Shown in pieces: positions 34,941-43,173 of a stretch of 64,000 nt of DNA (position 1 is the stretch's first letter; each line of letters opens with the position of its first letter). Made by a program: the position numbers and the translations under genes. The DNA lies in assembly GCF_003226555.1 (NCBI RefSeq), contig NZ_QKQS01000006.1:403788-467787 (forward strand), written 5' to 3'. A model generated the notes under the pieces. It saw only the letters and a program-made list of their open reading frames with translations. It made no database searches and was not told where the DNA came from. The DNA comes from Rhodopseudomonas palustris. Lineage in GTDB: Bacteria; Pseudomonadota; Alphaproteobacteria; Rhizobiales; Xanthobacteraceae.

Positions 34941-35126
34941 CTTCAGGGCCTGTAGCATGGGCAAGTCATGACCGGGCTTGTCGGCCATCCACGCGATCTT
35001 GCAGCTCCGCTGCAACGACGTGAACTGCCCGCCGGCATTCGGCCAATTTCTCAGGATGCCAGTTCGGTGCATTTCGCCGCTCGCTGTTTCAGGCAGCCCG
35101 TAGACGCTCAGCCGCCCACGAACGAG

Positions 35127-35158
35127 CGAAGGCCCCGGTCGTTCGACCGAGGCCTTCG
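35127..35158 (-). terminator. Long hairpin downstream of the 151-residue membrane protein gene
   Basis: CGAAGGCCCCGGTCG and CGACCGAGGCCTTCG form a 15-bp stem with one G-U pair and a very tight loop, 28 bases after the stop of the minus-strand gene. No long T-run follows; it may work in either direction. Confidence 0.6.
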
Positions 35159-35185
35159 TATCAGTCTTGCACCAGCCGTTCGCGG

Positions 35186-35641
35186 TTACTTCGTCACCGT
35201 CCCGGTCGAGCCCGGTGAGGCGCCGACGCCGGCATCGGAAGCGGTCGGAGCGACGCGCGTATCGGTGCCCGGATTATTGGGCTGATAACGCTTGGGGTCA
35301 TTCTGAACGCCCTTCGGCTGCGCCATCCCGGTGGTGCCGGTGGTGCCGGCGTCGGACGCAGGGCCGCTGACCTGGGCGGTGGCGCGCTCATCGGACTTGT
35401 AGGTCGCGCCCGCCGCGAGCAGGCCCATCGCGATGAATGCGAACACCACGACGCCGGCTAGTTCTGGCAGCGCGCCGTCCGCTGCGGCACCGCGGCCCGA
35501 ACCATTGCCTTCGAGCGTGTTCGCGGCAATCTCGCGGTTAGAGCGCGAGCGGATGAAGTTGACGAAAGCGAGTCCGACTACCACGACGCCTGCGGCGAGC
35601 GTGAAGAACATCAGCCAGCTAATCGGTTGGTCTCCGTTCAT
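35186..35641 (-). CDS. Unrecognised membrane protein with two helices and a disordered tail
   Basis: 151 residues starting MNGDQPISWLMFFTLAAGVV with a perfect GGAGG ribosome-binding site. Helix 1 at about residues 8-28, helix 2 at about 61-80 (LAGVVVFAFIAMGLLAAGATY). The C-terminal 65 residues are Gly/Thr/Pro/Asp-rich low complexity (e.g. GTTGTTGMAQPKGVQNDPKR), probably disordered. No family is recognised. Confidence 0.7.
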   Translation of the reverse strand: MNGDQPISWLMFFTLAAGVVVVGLAFVNFIRSRSNREIAANTLEGNGSGRGAAADGALPELAGVVVFAFIAMGLLAAGATYKSDERATAQVSGPASDAGTTGTTGMAQPKGVQNDPKRYQPNNPGTDTRVAPTASDAGVGASPGSTGTVTK

Positions 35642-35756
35642 GAATTACCTCCGGTTGTCGACGGGTCGAATTGTTCACCTGTCGACAACTAACTGGAGAT
35701 AATTGGATTCGTTCCGCCCCGATGGTTGTGGCGAATCCCTACGAACTCAGCCGCGT

Positions 35757-38700
35757 TCAAGCCTCATCGTGCGGCAGCTGGGCGTGCATGGGAACCTGAT
35801 GTGTCAGGGTTTCCACGACAGGATCGTCGGACCGGTCGCGGGCAAACGCCCGCTGCACGACGACGAAGAACACCGGCACCAGAAGCAGCGCCAGGATCAC
35901 CACCGCGATCATGCCGCCCATCACACCGGTGCCGAGCGCTTGCTGGCTCTTGCCGCCGGCGCCGTGCGCGATCACCATCGGCAGCACGCCGGAACAGAAC
36001 GCCAACCCGGTCATCAGGATTGGCCGGAACCGGAGATGGCAGGCTTCCATCGTCGCGTCGCGCAAGCTCTTGCCCTCCTTTCGGAGGTCCTTGGCAAATT
36101 CGACGATCAGAATCGCATCCTTGGCGGCCAGACCGATGATGGTGATCAGGCCGACAGTAAAATACACGTCGTTCGGTAGCGACCGCATCGATGCAGCGAT
36201 CACCGCACCGGCGATGCCGAGCGGAACCGTGAGCAGCACCGACAGCGGAATCGTCCAGCTCTCGTAAAGCGCCGCCAGCACCAGGAACACCACCAGCGCC
36301 GACAGCGCCAGGATGATCGGCGCCTGCGAACCGGACAGCTTCTCCTGCAGGGACTGGCCGGTCCAATCGTAGCCGAAGCCGCGCGGCAGCTGGTCGGCGA
36401 GCCGCTCCATCTCGGCGATCGCATCGCCGGAGGTGAAGCCGGGTCGCGCCTCGCCGCTGATCCGGATCGCCGGATAATAGTTAAAGCCGACAATCTGGGT
36501 CGGTCCCTTGGCCCATTCGACCGTCGCAAACGAGGAGAACGGCACGAGCTGACCGCGGCTGTTCTTCACCGTGTAGGCGAGGATATCATCGCCATTCATC
36601 CGGCCGGCGGCGTCGGCCTGCACGATCACGCGCTGCATCCGGCCGCGATTGGGGAAGTCGTTGACGTAGGCCGAGCCGAGATTGGTCGATACGGTAGAGT
36701 TGATGTCCTCGAAGGTGACGCCGAACGCGCCGGCCTTCTCGCGGTCGATCACCAGATTCAGCACCGGGGCCGGCGGCAAGCCTTCGACATAGACCTTTTG
36801 CAGCACGGGGCTGGCATTGGCGGCGGCGACGAGCTGGTCGCTGGCTTTGACCAGCGCAGCGTATCCCTTCTGGCCGCGATCCTGCAGGCGGAAGCTGAAG
36901 CCCGAGGAATTGCCGAGGTTGTCGACCGGCGGCGGTTGCAATGCCGAGATGCGCGCGTCGCGGATGCCGCCGAGCTTGCGGTTGGCGTCGTCCACAATGG
37001 CCGCGGCCGACGAATTGTCGTCACGCTCGGCCCAATCCTTCAACGTCACGAACGCCTGCGCGGCATTCATGCCCTGACCGAGAAAGCTGAAGCCGGTCAG
37101 GAAGGTGACGTTCTCCACTCCGTCGCGCTTCAGCAGATAGTCCTCGACCTGCTTCACCACGTCGTAGGTGCGGTTGTAGGAGGAGTCCGACGGCGTCTGG
37201 ACGTCGACGGTGATGAAGCCCTGGTCGTCGACCGGCAGGAACCCGCCCGGCATCCGCACCATCGCCCAGCCGAGCACGCCGACCAGCACCGCATAGATCA
37301 CCATCAGCCGGCCGGTGCGGCCGAGATTCCAGCGCACGACGCTCGAATAACGCTCGCGGACCGTATCGAGTCCGCGGTTGAACATCCCGAAGAAGCCGCG
37401 CTCGGCGTGGGCGTGACCCTTGTTCACCGGCTTCAGCAGCGTGGCGCACAGCGCCGGCGTCAGCGTCAGCGCCATCAGTGCCGAGAACGCGATCGCCGAC
37501 ACCATCGTCACCGAGAACTGCCGATAGATTATGCCGACCGAACCCGGGAAGAACGCCATCGGAAGGAACACCGCGATCAGCACCAGGGTGATGCCGATGA
37601 TCGCCGAAGTGATCTGCGACATCGCCTTGCGGGTGGCTTCCTTCGGCGGCAGCCCCTCCTCGGACATGATGCGTTCGACGTTCTCGACCACCACGATGGC
37701 GTCGTCGACCAGGATGCCGATCGCCAGCACCATGCCGAACATCGACAGCATGTTGATCGAATAGCCGAACAGCAGCAGCGACGCGCAGGTGCCGAGCAGC
37801 GCCACCGGCACCACGATGGTCGGGATGATGGTGTAGCGGATGTTCTGCAGGAACAGGAACATCACCACGAACACCAGCGCCACCGCTTCCAGCAGCGTGT
37901 GCACCACCTTGGTGATCGAGGCTTCGACCACCGGGGTGATGTTGTAGGGGATCTCGTATTTGATGTTGGCCGGGAAGAAGCGCGACAGCTCCTTCATCTT
38001 GGCCTCGACCGCCCCAGCCGTGGCCAGCGCGTTGCCGGTCGGCGACATCAGCACCGAGAGGCCGGCGGTCGGCTTGCCGTTGAGGCGGGTGTTGAACTGA
38101 TAGGAGAAGCCGCCGATCTCGATGCGGGCGACGTCGCGCAGCCGCTCCGTCGAGCCGTCCGGGTTGGCGCGCAGCACGATCGCGCCGAACTCGTCCGCCG
38201 AGGACAACTGGCCTTTGACCAGCACCAGCGTCGACGTCTTCTTGTCCTTCGGCGACGGCTCGGCACCAATACTGCCGGACGCGACCTGGGCGTTCTGCGC
38301 CTCGATCGCCTTGGTGACGTCGTCGGCGGTGAGATTGTAGCCGACCAGCTTGTCCGGATCGATCCAGATCCGCAGCGCCCGTTCGGTCGAATACAGCGTC
38401 GCACGGCCGACGCCGGGAATGCGGCGGATTTCACCGAGAACGTTGCGGATCATGAAGTCGCCGAGGCCGACTTCGTCGAGCGAACCGTCGGTCGAACTCA
38501 AGGTGATGATCTGCAACACCGCGCTGGAGGCTTCCTCGACCAGGATGCCTTGCTGCAGCACCGCCTTCGGCAGGCGGGACTCGATCCGCTTGATGCGATT
38601 CTGCACGTCCACCGAGGCGAGCTGGGTGTCGGTGCCGGGAACGAAGTTGGCGGTGATCTCGACCTGACCGAGCGAGTCGGAGGTCGATTCGAAGTTGAGG

Positions 38701-38924
38701 ATGCCGTTGGCGCCGTTCAGCTCTTCTTCGATCAGCCGGGTGACGCTGTTGTAGAGGTTTTCCGGCGAAGCGCCCGGATAGGCGGTGGCGATCGCGATCG
38801 ACGGCGGCGCGATGATCGGATACTGCGCGACCGGCAGAAACGGAATCGAGATCGCGCCGATCAAGCAGATGAACAGCGCGATGACCCAGGCGAAGATAGG
38901 CCTGTCGATAAAGAATGAGGGCAT
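35757..38924 (-). CDS. RND efflux pump inner-membrane transporter (HAE1/AcrB family)
   Basis: Proton-driven exporter of hydrophobic compounds, 1055 residues, twelve helices with two large periplasmic loops. MPSFFIDRPIFAWVIALFIC start and GILVDDAIVVVENVERIM (helix 4 proton-relay Asp pair) are family hallmarks. The membrane fusion partner is nine bases upstream. No outer-membrane channel gene or TetR regulator is adjacent, so it probably uses a channel encoded elsewhere. Substrate is unknown. Confidence 0.95.
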   Translation of the reverse strand: MPSFFIDRPIFAWVIALFICLIGAISIPFLPVAQYPIIAPPSIAIATAYPGASPENLYNSVTRLIEEELNGANGILNFESTSDSLGQVEITANFVPGTDTQLASVDVQNRIKRIESRLPKAVLQQGILVEEASSAVLQIITLSSTDGSLDEVGLGDFMIRNVLGEIRRIPGVGRATLYSTERALRIWIDPDKLVGYNLTADDVTKAIEAQNAQVASGSIGAEPSPKDKKTSTLVLVKGQLSSADEFGAIVLRANPDGSTERLRDVARIEIGGFSYQFNTRLNGKPTAGLSVLMSPTGNALATAGAVEAKMKELSRFFPANIKYEIPYNITPVVEASITKVVHTLLEAVALVFVVMFLFLQNIRYTIIPTIVVPVALLGTCASLLLFGYSINMLSMFGMVLAIGILVDDAIVVVENVERIMSEEGLPPKEATRKAMSQITSAIIGITLVLIAVFLPMAFFPGSVGIIYRQFSVTMVSAIAFSALMALTLTPALCATLLKPVNKGHAHAERGFFGMFNRGLDTVRERYSSVVRWNLGRTGRLMVIYAVLVGVLGWAMVRMPGGFLPVDDQGFITVDVQTPSDSSYNRTYDVVKQVEDYLLKRDGVENVTFLTGFSFLGQGMNAAQAFVTLKDWAERDDNSSAAAIVDDANRKLGGIRDARISALQPPPVDNLGNSSGFSFRLQDRGQKGYAALVKASDQLVAAANASPVLQKVYVEGLPPAPVLNLVIDREKAGAFGVTFEDINSTVSTNLGSAYVNDFPNRGRMQRVIVQADAAGRMNGDDILAYTVKNSRGQLVPFSSFATVEWAKGPTQIVGFNYYPAIRISGEARPGFTSGDAIAEMERLADQLPRGFGYDWTGQSLQEKLSGSQAPIILALSALVVFLVLAALYESWTIPLSVLLTVPLGIAGAVIAASMRSLPNDVYFTVGLITIIGLAAKDAILIVEFAKDLRKEGKSLRDATMEACHLRFRPILMTGLAFCSGVLPMVIAHGAGGKSQQALGTGVMGGMIAVVILALLLVPVFFVVVQRAFARDRSDDPVVETLTHQVPMHAQLPHDEA

Positions 38925-38933
38925 ACGCGGCGC

Positions 38934-40145
38934 CTACCGCACCGCGCTGGTGGAACCCGTGGTCTCGGCCGTGACGGCCGCCGACCGACGTTCGGCGACA
39001 CTCACCGGGATCACCGTGTCACCGGCAGCGAATTTCTGAAAGCCTTCGACCACGACACGTTCGCCCGCCTTCAGACCATCGAGCACCAGCCACTGGCCGT
39101 CCTGCTGCGGGCCGAGCCGCACGGCCTGCACGGCGACACGGTTGTCGGGCTTGACGACGAACACTTCGCTGCCGCCGCCGCTGTTGCGCTGCACGGCCTG
39201 CTCCGGCACCGCAAGCGCGTCCGCATCGATGCCCTGCTCGATCCGAACCCGGACGTACATGCCCGGCAGCAACTCGCGCTTCGGGTTGTCGAATTCGGCA
39301 CGCAGCGTCACCTGACCGGTGTAGGCGTCGACCTTGGCATCCGAGAACAGCAGCTTGCCATGAACCGGATACTGGGTGCCGTCGTCGAGCACCAGATGGG
39401 CGCGGACGGCGTCCGGCGCGATCTGGTCGAGCTCGCCGGAATCGAAAGCCCGGCGAAGCCGCGCCATCTCCGACACGGGCTGGGTGAAGTCGGCATAGAC
39501 GTGATCGAGCTGCTGGATCGTCGCCAGACTGGTGGAGTCGTTCTGCACCACCAGCGCGCCCTCACTCACCAGCGCCGCGCCGATCCGGCCGCTGATCGGC
39601 GCACGGATTGTCGCATATTCGAGATTGAGCTTGGCGCGGGACACCTCGGCCTCGCGCACCGAGACTTCGGCGACGGCTTGGCGCAGATTGCTGGTCGCGA
39701 CCTCGTTGGATGCGCGCGACGCCGCCTGCTCGTGCGCCAGCATCGACACGCGCTTGGCATGCATGTCCGCATAATCGCGTGCGGCGGTCGCCTTGGCCAG
39801 CGCAGCTTCGGCGGCCTTCAACTCGACTTCGAACGGGCGCGGATCGATCTGATACAGCGGATCGCCGGCGTTGACCTCGCTGCCCTGCTGGAACATCCGC
39901 TTCAGAATGATCCCGGACACCCGCGGGCGCACATCCGCGACCCTGACGGGCGCAATTCGTCCCGGCAATTCGCGCACGATCGAGCGCGGATGCGGCTTGA
40001 TGGTGACGATGCTGACTTCCGGCTTCTCCGGCGACGACGCATTGGCGACGGACGGCTCGTTGCAGCCGGCCAGACCCGGCGCCAAGAAGGCGAGCGCCAG
40101 CGCCGTCAAACCAAAGCTCATCCTTCGTGACATCTGTAACCTCAT
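38934..40145 (-). CDS. RND efflux membrane fusion lipoprotein (AcrA family)
   Basis: Periplasmic adaptor of the pump downstream, 403 residues from MRLQMSRRMSFGLTALALAF. A longer frame exists upstream, but this start gives a lipoprotein signal with lipobox LAGC (Cys about 28). VRPRVSGIILKRMFQQGSEV is the lipoyl-like half, a helical hairpin of AAEAALAKATAARDYADMHAKR type follows, then RAPISGRIGAALV. Normal family length. Confidence 0.93.
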   Translation of the reverse strand: MRLQMSRRMSFGLTALALAFLAPGLAGCNEPSVANASSPEKPEVSIVTIKPHPRSIVRELPGRIAPVRVADVRPRVSGIILKRMFQQGSEVNAGDPLYQIDPRPFEVELKAAEAALAKATAARDYADMHAKRVSMLAHEQAASRASNEVATSNLRQAVAEVSVREAEVSRAKLNLEYATIRAPISGRIGAALVSEGALVVQNDSTSLATIQQLDHVYADFTQPVSEMARLRRAFDSGELDQIAPDAVRAHLVLDDGTQYPVHGKLLFSDAKVDAYTGQVTLRAEFDNPKRELLPGMYVRVRIEQGIDADALAVPEQAVQRNSGGGSEVFVVKPDNRVAVQAVRLGPQQDGQWLVLDGLKAGERVVVEGFQKFAAGDTVIPVSVAERRSAAVTAETTGSTSAVR

Positions 40146-40515
40146 ATCGTGCGTCTCAACCGGATCGAGCAAGGCCCGTGCCATCAGCGACATGAAAGAC
40201 CGCCGACAACCGTCCTCGACCGTGAACGCGACTGATGAACAGATGTTAATAGCGAAATTGTGCAGCACAACATGGGGTGGCGGCGGCGCAATGTCACACG
40301 GCCGGGAACCGCATGATCCGGCTCGTTTTTCGCCGCCTCACAGCTCCGTGAAATTAGAAAAATGCGAACAAATGCCGCAGGTTAATGCGTCGCCTGCGCA
40401 ATTAACGGACACTTAACTTCATCCCTTGAAGGCATCACTTCTTCCCTTGAAGGGATGTCGGCCGCCGCCTTGGCGACGACCGGCGATGTCGGTTTGGCGA
40501 CAATCGTGCTCGGCT
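40146..40515. other. Intergenic region between the monooxygenase and efflux genes
   Basis: 370 bases without a supported gene. It holds an inverted pair CATCCCTT (40420-40427) and AAGGGATG (40450-40457), and TCCCTTGAAGG occurs twice. These could form a weak hairpin after the monooxygenase or an operator for the efflux pair. The rest is unremarkable. Confidence 0.4.
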
Positions 40516-42057
40516 TCAGGTCGCGTAGACGAAGGCTGGGTCGGCAAGGTCGATCGTCGGGAACTGGTCCTTCTCGGTCCAATAATCCTGGCTATGCTGC
40601 CACTCCGGCTTGTCGCCCCGCTTCGGCAGCAGATGCATGCCGCGCATCAGGTAACCCGGATTGAAGTTCTCCGGATCGATCCACGGCAAGAGCGGCATGT
40701 CGCGATCCTCTGGCCGCAGCGCCGGCACCACGCTGCGATAACCGCTGGCTTTCATATGCTCCAGGAGGCGGCAGACGAAGTCGGCCACCAGATCGGCGCG
40801 CAGCGTCCAGCTCGCACGGAAATAGCCGAACACCCAAGCCATGTTCGGCACGCCAGTGAACATCATGCCGCGATAGGTGACGGTGTCGGCGAAATCCAAA
40901 GCCTTGCCGTCGATCGAAAACGCGATGTCGCCGAGGACATTGAGATTGAATCCTGTCGCCGTCACGACGATGTCGGCCTCGAGCGTGTCGCCGGATTTCA
41001 GCTGGATGCCGGTCTCGGTGAAACGCTCGATCTCGTCGGTGACCACCGAGGCCTTGCCCGCCGCGATCGCCTTGAACAGATCGCCGTCCGGAACGAAGGC
41101 GATGCGCTGCCGCCAGGGCCGATAGCTCGGCGTGAAATGCGGATCGAGCTCGGCATCGGGGCCGAGATGGGCGCGAACGCCGGCCAGCAGTTCCTGCTTC
41201 ACCACCTCCGGCTCGCTCATCGACCGCCGGGTGAAGGTCGCCTGATCGAACAGGATCTTGCGGCGAACGATCTCGTGGATCCAATCCTCGGAAACGCCGA
41301 GCTCGCGGAGCGTGTCGGCGATCTCGATCTTGTTGCGGCCGGGAATGAAATAGGTCGGCGAGCGTTGCAAGACCGTGACGTGTTCAGCCGCAGGGGCGAT
41401 CGACGGCACCAGGGTCGCCGCCGTCGCGCCCGAACCGATCACGACCACCCGCTTGCCGGAAATGTCGAGATCGTCCGGCCAGGTCTGCGGATGCACGATC
41501 CGGCCCTTGAACTCGGCCATGCCGGGCCACTCCGGGGTGTAACCTTCGCTGTGGCGATAATAGCCCTGGCACATCCAGAGGAAATTCGCGGTGAAGCGAA
41601 CCGTCTCGCCGCCCTCTCCGCGCAACGCTTCAATGGTCCAGCACGCATCCTCGCTCGACCAGCTCGCCGAGACGATGCGGTGACGGTAGCGAATGTGCCG
41701 GGCGAGGTCGTGATCGTCGATCACCTCCTCTAGATAGTCGCGGATTTCGGCAGCAGTGGCGATCGGCTTGCCGGTCCACGGCTTGAAGCGATATCCGAAC
41801 GTATAGAGATCGCTGTCGGAGCGGATGCCGGGATAGCGATGGGTCCGCCAGGTGCCGCCGAAGCCATCCTGGGCTTCGAGCACCGCAAAACGTGTGCCGG
41901 GGCACTGCGTCGTCAGATGATAGGCGGCACCGATGCCGGAAATTCCGGCGCCGACGATCAGCACGTCGACATGTTCGCAATCGGTCTGGGGAGCGGGACC
42001 GCTGAACGGCGCGGAGGCAGCAGCTCCGCTGGCCGCGGGGGAGGCAGAGTGGGTCAT
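40516..42057 (-). CDS. Flavin-dependent monooxygenase, Baeyer-Villiger type
   Basis: 513 residues. VDVLIVGAGISGIGAAYHL (FAD, about 30-48), GFGGTWRTHRYPGIRSD, the class B fingerprint FKGRIVHPQTW (F-x-G-x-x-x-H-x-x-x-W) and VVVIGSGATAATLVPSIAP (NADPH site). Oxidises a ketone, sulfide or amine with O2 and NADPH; the natural substrate is unknown. The first 25 residues are an Ala/Ser-rich extension. It stands alone, with 140 bases to the gamma-like repeat gene upstream. Confidence 0.92.
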   Translation of the reverse strand: MTHSASPAASGAAASAPFSGPAPQTDCEHVDVLIVGAGISGIGAAYHLTTQCPGTRFAVLEAQDGFGGTWRTHRYPGIRSDSDLYTFGYRFKPWTGKPIATAAEIRDYLEEVIDDHDLARHIRYRHRIVSASWSSEDACWTIEALRGEGGETVRFTANFLWMCQGYYRHSEGYTPEWPGMAEFKGRIVHPQTWPDDLDISGKRVVVIGSGATAATLVPSIAPAAEHVTVLQRSPTYFIPGRNKIEIADTLRELGVSEDWIHEIVRRKILFDQATFTRRSMSEPEVVKQELLAGVRAHLGPDAELDPHFTPSYRPWRQRIAFVPDGDLFKAIAAGKASVVTDEIERFTETGIQLKSGDTLEADIVVTATGFNLNVLGDIAFSIDGKALDFADTVTYRGMMFTGVPNMAWVFGYFRASWTLRADLVADFVCRLLEHMKASGYRSVVPALRPEDRDMPLLPWIDPENFNPGYLMRGMHLLPKRGDKPEWQHSQDYWTEKDQFPTIDLADPAFVYAT

Positions 42058-42197
42058 GTTTCCTCGACTTTTTTTGTGTCGTTGGAAACAGATTGGCCTC
42101 TGCGGGCGACTTTGCCCAGCGTTTTCTGAGGGGCCAAACGCACGGCGCCGCGGACATTGCTGCTCGCGGCGTCATGGGACCTGTGATGCTGACAAGC

Positions 42198-42491
42198 TCA
42201 GATGTTGAGCAGCAGCGGATAGCCGGAGTACGACTTGTACGCGCCTTCCTGCTTCAGGATCAGCGGCATGCCGGAGAAGCCCCGATACTCGCCGTCGTCC
42301 TTCAGGATCAGCGGAGTGCCGGAGAAGCTCTGGTACTCGCCCTTCTGCTCGAGGATCAGCGGCGTACCGGAGTAACCCTTGTACTCGCCTTCCTGCTTCA
42401 GGATCAGCGGCTCACCGGAATAGCTCTTGTATTCGCCGTCCTGCTTGAGGATCAGCGGATGTCCGGAATGTCCTTTGTATTCTTCGCTCAT
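42198..42491 (-). CDS. Six-repeat protein, candidate LH2 gamma subunit
   Basis: 97 residues that are almost wholly six tandem 16-residue units, Y-x-x-(Y/F/H)-S-G-x-P-L-(I/L)-L-x-x-x-G-E. Tyr occurs at 5, 21, 37, 53, 69 and 85 and Ser-Gly at 9-10, 25-26 and so on, exact period 16. No signal peptide or hydrophobic helix. It is downstream of pucBAC and 16 bases after a 215-residue relative. From memory, Rps. palustris LH2 structures contain a gamma polypeptide forming an undulating ribbon over six alpha-beta units and binding six extra bacteriochlorophylls; six repeats fit this well. That identity is inference. Confidence 0.8.
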   Translation of the reverse strand: MSEEYKGHSGHPLILKQDGEYKSYSGEPLILKQEGEYKGYSGTPLILEQKGEYQSFSGTPLILKDDGEYRGFSGMPLILKQEGAYKSYSGYPLLLNI

Positions 42492-42507
42492 GGTCGATTC
42501 CTTTTAC

Positions 42508-43155
42508 TTAGAGGAGCACTGGCAGGCCCAGCCAGGAGGAGAAGGGTGTGGAGTTGTTGATCAACAGCGGTTCGCCCGAGTACGACTTGTACGGACCGCT
42601 GGTGTCCAGCAACAGAGGAGTCCCTGAGAAGGACTTGTATGGGCCGCTGCTGTCGAGCAACAACGGTGTTCCGGAGAACGACTGATACGGGCCATCGCTG
42701 CTGATAACCAGCGGCGTACCAGAGAAGGTCTTGTCGCTGTCGACCAGCAGCAAGTCACCGGAATAGGATTTGTACGGGCCGGACGTGTCGAGCAGCACCG
42801 GCGCGTGGATCATGTTGGAGAACGGCGCGGCATCGCTCAGTTCGGCGGCACGCGACGACGACGACTTCAGGCTGATCGGGTTCGGCCCGTAGCCGTCGAG
42901 AATCTTGGTCAGCTTGGCGCCGTAGCCGAATTCGGCCTGCGCGGCGACGACAACGCCGCCCTTCTTCAGATAGTCGGCGTAAGTCGCAGCTTCCGAGCGC
43001 GACACGCCGGCCTTGACGAGCGCAGCGGCGGTCTCGTCGGCCGACGACCGGCCTGCCGAGACCACGGCGTATTGGAAATTGCCGCTCTTCAGATCGTTCT
43101 CGAGCGCCGACAAGCGGCTGCCGGAGTCGTACAAGCGGGCGATCGTTTGCGTCAT
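42508..43155 (-). CDS. Repeat protein with YflT-like N-terminal domain, LH2 locus
   Basis: 215 residues in two parts. Residues 1-100 (MTQTIARLYDSGSRLSALEN; AALVKAGVSRSEAATYADYL; KKGGVVVAAQA) resemble the general-stress/YflT fold. Residues 111-215 contain about seven units of the PYKSYSGxPLLLDxSG type, mostly 16 residues, with two shortened units at 127-155. The first and last units (PFSNMIHAPVLL, PFSSWLGLPVLL) resemble each other and may be caps. It is 18 bases after pucC and 16 before the six-repeat gene, so all are probably co-expressed with LH2. Function unknown. Confidence 0.8.
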   Translation of the reverse strand: MTQTIARLYDSGSRLSALENDLKSGNFQYAVVSAGRSSADETAAALVKAGVSRSEAATYADYLKKGGVVVAAQAEFGYGAKLTKILDGYGPNPISLKSSSSRAAELSDAAPFSNMIHAPVLLDTSGPYKSYSGDLLLVDSDKTFSGTPLVISSDGPYQSFSGTPLLLDSSGPYKSFSGTPLLLDTSGPYKSYSGEPLLINNSTPFSSWLGLPVLL

Positions 43156-43173
43156 GGTTACTCCGTCTCAGTC

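Noticed and set aside
36798..38918. 706-codon plus-strand frame opposite the RND transporter gene
   Set aside because: Shadow of a well-recognised RND gene; His/Arg/Asp-rich composition, no ribosome-binding site.
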